In this document: positions 57,363 through 64,000 of the stretch, in pieces
Layout: every line of letters starts with the position of its first letter
How positions within the stretch are numbered: position 1 is the stretch's first letter
Assembly (NCBI GenBank): GCA_023423335.1
Contig: JAFAFU010000014.1
Span: forward strand, 62,001 to 126,000
Direction of reading: 5' to 3'
Length of the DNA stretch: 64,000 nt
Source: Bacillota bacterium
Lineage (GTDB): Bacteria > Bacillota > Clostridia > Lachnospirales > Lachnospiraceae
Made by a program: the position numbers and the translations under genes
The notes under the pieces: generated by a model
Databases searched by the model: none
What the model saw: the letters and a program-made list of their open reading frames with translations, nothing else
Told to the model about the DNA's origin: nothing

Positions 57363-58151
57363 ATGGGGATTATGAAAAAGCATCGGTCAAAGGAAGCAGC
57401 AGCCGGGCAGGAATGTGCCTGCGGACTTCATTGTATCCGGATGAGGAATATCAGCGTCCGCCATGGGGACCAGACTATTATAGAGAATATTAACCTCCAT
57501 ATCCACTGCGGTAAGCTGACTGTTATTATAGGAAGGAACGGGGCCGGAAAGTCTACCTTGATTAAGGCAATTCTCGGAGAAATCAGACATGAAGGCAGCA
57601 TTGAATTTACTGACCTGAAGGATAATTCCATATCAGATCTGGCCATCGGATATGTGCCCCAATATATTAATATGGAGAAAAATACGCCGATGAGTGTGTA
57701 TGACCTCTTTGCCGGTTATATCAGCAACGCACCTGTTTTCTTTCACAAAAACAAAAAGGTATATGAACGGGTGAAGGAGCAGTTAAGTATTTTTGAAGCC
57801 CAGAATTATATCGATAAGCGGGCATGTGATTTGTCCGGGGGAGAGCTTCAGAGGGTGCTGCTATCCATCGCTGTCACCCCGGTACCAAACCTGTTGCTGC
57901 TGGATGAACCGGTATCCGGTATCGATAAGAATGGTATGGAATTGTTCTATAACAATATCGAGAAGCTGAAAAGGAACTATGACCTGGCAATGATTGTTGT
58001 ATCCCATGATTTTGATTTTGTAAGGAAATATGCCGATTATGTGATCTTAATTGACCGGACCATTCAGAAGGAGGGTACAGCGGAGGAGGTCCTCCGGTCG
58101 GATGAGTTTAAGAGGTCTTTCTGGGGAGGAAATGATGGATACAGTATATGA
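57363..58151 (+). CDS. znuC: Zn/Mn-type ABC transporter ATPase
   Basis: The 262-residue ATPase has Walker A GRNGAGKST (near 59-67), signature LSGGELQRVLLS and Walker B LLLLDEPVSGID. The first ~25 residues are a Cys/Lys-rich extension (KHRSKEAAAGQECACGLHC) not usual in the family. ATG 57363 is taken, 5 bases after GGAGG; ATG 57372 is possible. It follows the binding-protein gene by 30 bases, and the permease overlaps its end. Confidence 0.88.
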   Translation: MGIMKKHRSKEAAAGQECACGLHCIRMRNISVRHGDQTIIENINLHIHCGKLTVIIGRNGAGKSTLIKAILGEIRHEGSIEFTDLKDNSISDLAIGYVPQYINMEKNTPMSVYDLFAGYISNAPVFFHKNKKVYERVKEQLSIFEAQNYIDKRACDLSGGELQRVLLSIAVTPVPNLLLLDEPVSGIDKNGMELFYNNIEKLKRNYDLAMIVVSHDFDFVRKYADYVILIDRTIQKEGTAEEVLRSDEFKRSFWGGNDGYSI

Positions 58152-58974
58152 CATTATGGAAATACTCTTCCCGTTCTCCTGGATGGAGTATATGTTTATG
58201 AAGAACGCGCTGCTTGCCATACTGATCATCACTCCTCTTTTTGGTATTCTGGGTACGATGATCGTTAATAACCGTATGGCGTTTTTTTCGGATGCTCTTG
58301 GGCATTCCGCTCTTACTGGAATCGCTTTGGGGACTCTGTTTGGTATAACGGATACAAACCTGGCGATGCTGATATTTGCGGTTGTTTTCGCGCTGCTGCT
58401 AAACAGAATTAAACGGAGGAGGACAGTATCCACAGATACGGTAATCTCCGTATTTTCATCCCTGAGTATTGCTCTCGGGCTTATGATTTTAAGTCTCGGC
58501 GGGGAGTTTGCCAAATATTCAAATTTTCTGGTGGGGGATATCTTAAGCATCACAGTAAAAGAAATCGGTTTGCTTCTGTTGGTATTCATCCTGACGGTTT
58601 TGTTCTGGTTTCTTGCATTTAACAAGCTTCATGCGGTAGGAGTAAATGAAGCTCTGGCAAAGAGTAAGAATATTAATATCAATCGGCTGGAAGACTTCTT
58701 CAGCGTAATTATTGCGATTATTGTTATGTTCTCTATTAAATGGGTCGGGATTCTGATCATTAATGCTTTATTAATATTGCCGGCAGCGGCCAGCAGAAAT
58801 CTGTCCTCCAATATGAGAGAATATCATCTGTTTTCCGTATTGATTTCCCTGTTCTCGGGAATTGTCGGACTCATCATATCCTATTACAGCGGTACGGCTA
58901 CGGGTCCCACGATTGTAATCATCGCGGGTCTGCTGTTTTTCCTTACGTTTTTCTTAAAACCGGGGAAAAAGTAA
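58135..58974 (+). CDS. znuB: Zn/Mn-type ABC transporter permease
   Basis: The 279-residue ABC-3 family permease has about eight helices. The family segments ILGTMIVNNRMAFFSDALGH and STDTVISVFSSLSIALGLMI are seen. ATG 58135 is chosen as it is 5 bases after GGGGAGG; ATG 58132 is nearer and the long frame from 58051 lies inside the ATPase gene. It overlaps znuC by 17 bases, so the three genes form one operon for metal import. Confidence 0.9.
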   Translation: MDTVYDIMEILFPFSWMEYMFMKNALLAILIITPLFGILGTMIVNNRMAFFSDALGHSALTGIALGTLFGITDTNLAMLIFAVVFALLLNRIKRRRTVSTDTVISVFSSLSIALGLMILSLGGEFAKYSNFLVGDILSITVKEIGLLLLVFILTVLFWFLAFNKLHAVGVNEALAKSKNININRLEDFFSVIIAIIVMFSIKWVGILIINALLILPAAASRNLSSNMREYHLFSVLISLFSGIVGLIISYYSGTATGPTIVIIAGLLFFLTFFLKPGKK

Positions 58975-59058
58975 TTTCGATAAAAATAATCGGTACACAT
59001 TTTGAAAAATATGTATTATAATTGGTTCAACAATTCAATTTGTGCTGCGGAGGGTTTC

Positions 59059-60180
59059 ATGGAAAAACTGAAGATGTACTTGAAAATATTGACCAACTTT
59101 GTGATTGCCATATTGGCAGTCCTGTTCGTATTCCTGTTGCTTCCGAAAATATTGGGCTTCTTCATGCCCTTTGTCATCGGCTGGATCGTAGCAATGATCG
59201 CAAACCCTCTTGTCAGGTTTCTTGAAAAGAAGGTGAAGATACTCCGTAAGCACAGCTCGGCAATTATAATAATAATTGTTGTAGCCGCAATCGTTGGAGC
59301 AATTTATCTGATAATCGCTGTGTTTGTGAAGGAAGTGAGGTCCCTGTCCGATGAGCTGCCGAATATCTTTACTCAGATTGAGGATAAGCTGGCACAGTTA
59401 ACGGACCGTGTTCATGATATCTCGGAAGCTCTGCCGAAAAGTGTGCAGAATATGATTAATAATATGATTTCCGGATTGAATAACAATATCACAAATTTCA
59501 ATGCAGATGAAAATCTTCTGTCCTTCAGCAAAGCCGGACACTATGCGAAAAACATTGCCGAAGTTTTCCTGATGGTAATCGTAACGATATTATCCGCTTA
59601 TTTCTTTATTGCAAAGAGAGACGAATTGGTTGCCGGTCTTAAGAAAATCATGCCGGATTCTCTTAATAACGGATGGCTGATTATTTATGATAATTTTAAA
59701 ACAGCAGTGGGAGGATATTTTAAAGCCCAATTTAAGATTATGTTCATTATTACTGCAATTATGTTTATCGGTTTTGAAATCTTAAATATTAGTTATTCCT
59801 TCCTGCTGGCCTTCGGAATTGCCCTGCTGGACTTACTGCCGGTATTCGGAACCGGAGCTATTTTGTGGCCCTGGGCCTTAATCGATATGTTGATGGGCAA
59901 TTATATGCGAGCAATCGGATTGGTGGTTATATACCTGATCTGCCAGATTGTTAAACAGATATTACAGCCAAAGATGGTAGGGGATAGTATAGGGGTCAGT
60001 CCCCTGGCAACCTTGGTGTTCATGTATATCGGATACCGTTTTTACGGGGTACTGGGTATGATCTTAGGAATTCCGGTAGGTATGGTACTCGTAAATCTTT
60101 ACCGGATCGGAACCTTTGACCGTTTGATCAAGGGTTGTAAGATTATTATTCATGATATTAATGATTTTAGAAAGTTCTAG
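59059..60180 (+). CDS. AI-2E family transporter-like membrane protein
   Basis: The 373-residue protein has the AI-2E/YtvI-type layout: two to three N-terminal helices, a long amphipathic region (~60-160), then a C-terminal helical bundle with LLAFGIALLDLLPVFGTGAI and IVKQILQPKMVGDSIGVSPL. Members export small molecules or act as Na+/H+ antiporters; some are sporulation proteins. The role here is unknown. ATG 59059 follows CGGAGGG; an earlier in-frame ATG at 59002 has no ribosome site. Confidence 0.85.
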   Translation: MEKLKMYLKILTNFVIAILAVLFVFLLLPKILGFFMPFVIGWIVAMIANPLVRFLEKKVKILRKHSSAIIIIIVVAAIVGAIYLIIAVFVKEVRSLSDELPNIFTQIEDKLAQLTDRVHDISEALPKSVQNMINNMISGLNNNITNFNADENLLSFSKAGHYAKNIAEVFLMVIVTILSAYFFIAKRDELVAGLKKIMPDSLNNGWLIIYDNFKTAVGGYFKAQFKIMFIITAIMFIGFEILNISYSFLLAFGIALLDLLPVFGTGAILWPWALIDMLMGNYMRAIGLVVIYLICQIVKQILQPKMVGDSIGVSPLATLVFMYIGYRFYGVLGMILGIPVGMVLVNLYRIGTFDRLIKGCKIIIHDINDFRKF

Positions 60181-60290
60181 GTAATAATAGAAAAATAATC
60201 CTAAAGTTCCATATACACTCTAAAAAATCAGTGATAATATATAATCGGAGGAAAAGTAACTAAAGATATTATTAGCTGAGGAGTAAGTAT

Positions 60291-61085
60291 ATGAAGGGTA
60301 ACAGATTTGAAACAGACAACGAAGTTATCATTACTTCGGACGAAATCAAAACAATTCTTGACCGATACCGCATCGGCAAGAAACCACTGGCTAAGCTTCT
60401 GGGATGGGGTGAAACTACTATCATCCGATATATGGAGGGGGATATTCCTACCAATGAATATTCCAATAAGCTAAGAGTAATCCTGAACGATCCGGAATTC
60501 TATTATGATCTGCTGATGAAACGTAAGGATTGCTTAACCGGTGTTGCGTACAAGAAGAGCAGGAGGGCTGTACTGTCGAAGATTATGTCTTCCAAGGTTT
60601 ATGCTGTTGCATATTACATTGTAAATAAAAGCAATGCAGAGATATGCGCCAGCTATTTACAGTATATGATTTATTATGCTCAGGCCTTTTCGCTGGCATT
60701 TTATGACAGGGAATTATTCCAGGACGAATATACAATCAATAATGAACATGTACCATATCTTAAGGTATATGAGAGCATGAAGCGTTGTGGAATTCATACT
60801 TTGGAATTAAATGAGGAATTTATTGCGGCAGAGGAAAAGGAATTGATTGATGCCGTTTACGAGGGTTTCTCCTGGTACGGACCCAAAGCGATGGCTGCAC
60901 TGACTGCATTTGAGAAATCCATGGTTAAAATATCCAGGGATAAGTACAACAACAAGATCATCTCTAAGGACACGATTAAATCTTATTTCAAGGAAATTCT
61001 TGACAGGTACCACATCACTGACATCAAAGAAATCAGTAATTACCCGGATAAAAGATTACAGGATATCAAAGACTTGAATTTATAG
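60291..61085 (+). CDS. HTH plus Panacea (SocA-like) domain protein
   Basis: The 264-residue protein joins an N-terminal helix-turn-helix of MqsA/HigA type (about 14-55; IGKKPLAKLLGWGETTIIRY) to a C-terminal Panacea/SocA-like domain (about 105-215; ICASYLQYMIYYAQAFSLAF, then ELIDAVYEGFSWYGPKAM). Panacea proteins are antitoxins of diverse toxins or proteolysis adaptors. No toxin gene is adjacent: flanking genes are an AI-2E protein and typA. It may be an orphan regulator. A GAGGAG ribosome site precedes ATG 60291. Confidence 0.78.
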   Translation: MKGNRFETDNEVIITSDEIKTILDRYRIGKKPLAKLLGWGETTIIRYMEGDIPTNEYSNKLRVILNDPEFYYDLLMKRKDCLTGVAYKKSRRAVLSKIMSSKVYAVAYYIVNKSNAEICASYLQYMIYYAQAFSLAFYDRELFQDEYTINNEHVPYLKVYESMKRCGIHTLELNEEFIAAEEKELIDAVYEGFSWYGPKAMAALTAFEKSMVKISRDKYNNKIISKDTIKSYFKEILDRYHITDIKEISNYPDKRLQDIKDLNL

Positions 61086-61144
61086 CAGTGTACGGACTGC
61101 TATTGCGGCATATATTACGACTTGTTGAATAATAACAAAAACTG

Positions 61145-61220
61145 AGCAAGAGACGCCGAATACTTCCCATAATACACTGTTTACCGAACAGTGCGTGAGA
61201 AGTATAAGGCGCCTCTTGCT
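61145..61220. terminator. Large convergent hairpin, repeat family member
   Basis: AGCAAGAGACGCC (61145-61157) pairs imperfectly with GGCGCCTCTTGCT (61208-61220). Inside lie ATACTTC/GAAGTAT and ACTGT/ACAGT stems. It is related to the hairpin at 38640-38701 when read on the minus strand. It lies between two gene ends and could serve both. Confidence 0.75.
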
Positions 61221-61257
61221 CCATTACTGTTATTTTATACCAGACCCATGGGACTGT

Positions 61258-63087
61258 CTAGCTGTTCTTATTTCTTCTATCGCGCATACGAAGGGTGGAG
61301 TCGAGGATTTTCTTCCGGATCCTTAAGGACTGAGGGGTTACCTCCAAAAGCTCATCTGTTTCGATAAATTCCAGTGCCTGCTCCAGACTTAAAATCTTCG
61401 GAGGGGTTAGTCTCAAGGCTTCATCCGCAGAGGAGGAACGGGTATTCGTAAGCTGCTTTCGTTTGCATACATTCACTTCGATGTCATCCGTCTTAGGATT
61501 CTGTCCGACTACCATACCGGCATATACTTTTACACCGGGGCCGATAAATAATATTCCTCGCTCCTGGGCATTAAACAGTCCGTAAGTAATACTCTCGCCG
61601 GACTCAAAGGCAATCAAACTTCCGGTTTTGCGATACTGGATATCGCCCTTGTAGGGACCGTAACCGTCAAAAAGAGTATTCATAATACCGTTACCCTTGG
61701 TATCCGTCATAAATTCGCCCCGATAGCCGATTAAGCCCCGGGCCGGGATGGAGAACTCAATACGGGTATATCCGTTATCGGAGGTATGCAAATTGATCAG
61801 CTCACCCTTCCGCTGGCCGAGCTTTTCAATAACGGTTCCGGAAAATTCATCCGGGACATCAATCATCGCATGTTCCATTGGTTCCAGCTTTTTGCCCTGT
61901 TCATCCGTTTTATATAACACCTCCGCTTTACTAACGGAGAATTCATAGCCCTCCCGGCGCATATTCTCAATGAGTACGGAAAGATGCAGCTCGCCGCGGC
62001 CGGATACCTTAAAGCTCTCCGTTGTATCTGTCTCTTCCACCCGTAAGCTGACATCGGTATTCAGCTCCCGGAACAGCCGTTCCCTTAGATGCCTGGAGGT
62101 CATATATTTTCCTTCCTTGCCGGCCAGGGGGCTGTCATTTACATTGAAATACATCGCTATCGTAGGCTCTGAAATTTTCTGGAACAAAATTGCTTCCGGA
62201 TTCTCAGGAGAGCATATGGTATCGCCGATATGGATATCCGTAATTCCGGAGATCGCAACGATGGAGCCTATGGTGGCTTCACCTACCTCTACCCTTTTCA
62301 AGCCGTCAAATTCATAAAGCTTGTTGATTTTAACCCGGTCATTCTTCCCGGGATCATGGGCGTTGACCAGTACTGCATCCTGGTTCACCCGGATAATTCC
62401 GTTATCCACCTTGCCGATACCAATTCGGCCCACATACTCGTTATAATCAATTGTACTGATCAGTACCTGGGTACTTTTCTCCGGATCCCCTTCCGGAGCA
62501 GGAATATAATCCAGGATGGTTTCAAACAGAGGAATCATGCTGGTACCTTCTTCACCGATGTTCAGAGATGCTATGCCGGATTTTGCGGAGGCAAATACAA
62601 AAGGACAGTCCAGCTGATCCTCATGTGCGTCCAGCTCAATCAATAATTCCAGTGTCTCATCTACTACCTCTGCCGGTCTTGCTTCCGGACGGTCAATTTT
62701 ATTGACACAGACGATAACCGGAAGCTCTAGCTCCAGGGCCTTCTTCAGCACGAATTTGGTCTGGGGCATCGGTCCTTCAAAGGCATCCACGACCAATACG
62801 ACACCATTTACCATCTTAAGCACCCGTTCCACTTCTCCACCGAAGTCAGCATGACCAGGAGTATCTATGATATTGATTTTCACTCCATTGTATTGGACGG
62901 CAGTATTTTTGGACAGAATTGTTATTCCGCGTTCCCGTTCAATTGCATTGGAATCCATTACTCTCTCAACAACATTCTGATTAGTCCGGAACACCCCGCT
63001 TTGTTTCAATAATTCGTCTACCAGGGTGGTCTTGCCATGGTCGACATGAGCGATTATTGCTATATTTCTGATATCCTCTCGCTTCAT
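61258..63087 (-). CDS. typA: Ribosome-associated GTPase TypA/BipA
   Basis: The 609-residue translational GTPase has G1 AHVDHGKTT (near 12-20), DTPGHADFGGEVERV and NKIDRPEARP, followed by the EF-G-like domains and the TypA-specific C-terminal domain (ARGLIGYRGEFMTDTKGNG). It acts in ribosome assembly and stress adaptation. ATG 63087 follows GAAGGGAA; the in-frame codon at 63129 lies upstream of the ribosome site. Confidence 0.96.
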   Translation of the reverse strand: MKREDIRNIAIIAHVDHGKTTLVDELLKQSGVFRTNQNVVERVMDSNAIERERGITILSKNTAVQYNGVKINIIDTPGHADFGGEVERVLKMVNGVVLVVDAFEGPMPQTKFVLKKALELELPVIVCVNKIDRPEARPAEVVDETLELLIELDAHEDQLDCPFVFASAKSGIASLNIGEEGTSMIPLFETILDYIPAPEGDPEKSTQVLISTIDYNEYVGRIGIGKVDNGIIRVNQDAVLVNAHDPGKNDRVKINKLYEFDGLKRVEVGEATIGSIVAISGITDIHIGDTICSPENPEAILFQKISEPTIAMYFNVNDSPLAGKEGKYMTSRHLRERLFRELNTDVSLRVEETDTTESFKVSGRGELHLSVLIENMRREGYEFSVSKAEVLYKTDEQGKKLEPMEHAMIDVPDEFSGTVIEKLGQRKGELINLHTSDNGYTRIEFSIPARGLIGYRGEFMTDTKGNGIMNTLFDGYGPYKGDIQYRKTGSLIAFESGESITYGLFNAQERGILFIGPGVKVYAGMVVGQNPKTDDIEVNVCKRKQLTNTRSSSADEALRLTPPKILSLEQALEFIETDELLEVTPQSLRIRKKILDSTLRMRDRRNKNS

Positions 63088-63462
63088 GATAATTTCCCTT
63101 CTTTCTAAAAAAGACCTGATCTTAGTCAAAGACTTACTTTCATCAAGGACTTACTTTAGCCAAAGAATAATTTTAGCTAAAGTAAGCCTTTACACAACCT
63201 TTATATTGTATCACAGGGCAAAATAAAAAATCAACGGATACACCTGAAAAATATCTAAATTTTTTTCATTATTTTTGTATAAAATAACAAAATTTGGTTA
63301 TTCATATAATATATTTGATTTTTTACTTCTAAAATATGGAAGAATGCATATATATTATCATAGGTAAAAAATGCTGTTTATAACGAAACAGATAAATTTA
63401 CCCCACATTTTAGAGCAGATTGGCACCAAAAAGAACGCCGGTCGAGAAGGGAGAGGTACGAT
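63088..63462. other. typA leader and AT-rich intergenic region
   Basis: The typA promoter on the minus strand is TTGATT (63231-63236), 18 bases, TACAAT (63207-63212). The leader contains an 11-bp inverted repeat CTTACTTTAGC / GCTAAAGTAAG (63150-63160 and 63176-63186) and repeats of GACTTACTTT (63131 and 63148). The rest (63240-63440) is very AT-rich and holds no gene I can see; the promoter of the next gene is not obvious. Confidence 0.6.
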
Positions 63463-64000
63463 ATGACAGATAAAGTATTTGATAACAATCAAGTAAGTAT
63501 TGCAGGAGAGGTAATCAGTGAGTTTACGTTCAGCCATGATGTATTTGGAGAGGGATTTTACATTTTGGAGATCCTGGTAAACAGGTTAAGTAATTCCTAT
63601 GATATGATCCCGGTCATGGTTTCGGAAAGACTCATTGATGTAAAACAGGATTATAAGGGGAAATATGCAGAAATTTTAGGACAATTCAGGTCCTATAACC
63701 GGCATGAGGAGAGTAAGAACAAGCTGGTTCTTTCGGTCTTTGCCAGGGAGATTAAAATAGTGGATGAGCTTTCCGAGAATGTTAAGCCAAATCATATTTT
63801 TCTGGATGGTTTCGTATGTAAGCCTCCGATTTACAGGAAGACCCCGTTAGGCAGGGAAATTGCGGACGTATTATTGGCGGTTAACAGGCCTTACGGTAAA
63901 TCGGATTATATCCCCTGCATCAGCTGGGGAAGAAATGCAAGATTTGCTGAGTCCTTTGCCGTAGGCGGTCATGTCCAGATCTGGGGCAGAATCCAGAGCA
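63463..64000 (+). CDS. Single-stranded DNA-binding protein family (partial)
   Basis: The frame from ATG 63463 (GGGAGAGG upstream) is open to the window edge, giving 179 residues. It reads as an OB-fold SSB-like protein: VSIAGEVISEFTFSHDVFGE at the start and, near 130-160, PLGREIADVLLAVNRPYGKS followed by IPCISWGRNARFA, the typical SSB core. It is longer at the N-terminus than canonical SSB, with about 125 residues before that block, so it may be an SSB-like paralogue with two OB units. Confidence 0.78.
   Translation, partial: MTDKVFDNNQVSIAGEVISEFTFSHDVFGEGFYILEILVNRLSNSYDMIPVMVSERLIDVKQDYKGKYAEILGQFRSYNRHEESKNKLVLSVFAREIKIVDELSENVKPNHIFLDGFVCKPPIYRKTPLGREIADVLLAVNRPYGKSDYIPCISWGRNARFAESFAVGGHVQIWGRIQS

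Overview
The window looks like chromosomal DNA of a low-to-mid G+C, anaerobic, Gram-positive Clostridia, most likely a Lachnospiraceae (Clostridium cluster XIVa) relative. This is inferred from the cdaA-cdaR-HPr cluster, the dgt-dnaG-rpoD block, a glycyl-radical pyruvate formate-lyase behind a ZTP ('pfl') riboswitch, a SleB-type hydrolase, a teichoic-acid-like polymer locus, strong GGAGG ribosome sites and many consensus sigma-A promoters. No tRNA, rRNA, CRISPR array, transposase or prophage gene was found. The only stable RNAs recognised are rnpB and the ZTP riboswitch.

Layout. 1-4.3 kb: tail of lysS, two membrane proteins, diadenylate cyclase cdaA, its regulator cdaR and an HPr. 4.3-6.4 kb: leuA behind a structured leader. 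6.5-16.6 kb: a cell-surface polymer locus. It holds a glycosyltransferase/glycerophosphotransferase fusion, an ABC exporter (TagGH type), TagD, two more CDP-glycerol glycerophosphotransferase-like enzymes, then convergently an LCP attachment enzyme and a polyprenyl-phosphate sugar-phosphate transferase. 16.8-21 kb: HtrA protease, ClpX, an unassigned TIM-barrel-like protein and a zinc ribbon. 21-27 kb: the livJ / livHMGF branched-chain amino-acid transporter and a cytidylate-kinase-like protein. 27-31.6 kb: two aminotransferases, a CheY-like protein, queH and small cysteine-rich proteins. 31.6-34.2 kb: feoAB under a perfect Fur-type box. 34.5-41.7 kb: dgt, dnaG, rpoD, trmK, a TGS-uridine-kinase fusion and rnpB (opposite strand). 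42-44 kb: a two-component system. 44-48 kb: a double-AP2 protein, a SleB-like hydrolase and thrC. 48-53 kb: an abundant-type Ig-like surface protein and an O-antigen-ligase-like membrane protein. 53-56 kb: pflB with its riboswitch and an ECF S-component. 56.3-59 kb: a Zn/Mn-type ABC transporter. 59-64 kb: an AI-2E-family protein, a Panacea (SocA-like) protein, typA and the start of an SSB-like protein.

How it works together. The polymer locus contains priming, elongation, CDP-glycerol supply, export and wall-attachment functions. The surface protein and ligase pair adds a second envelope module. Metal supply (feoAB and the Zn-type ABC system) is preceded by palindromes in operator positions.

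The most unusual signal is not a gene. A family of short, modular, palindrome-rich leader cassettes sits directly between unrelated genes and their ribosome sites, upstream of at least eight genes. Several copies carry a Shine-Dalgarno site and a small reading frame whose start, and in one pair whose end, is conserved between copies. A 210-bp fold-back element and a repeated large 3'-end hairpin are further dispersed non-coding structures.
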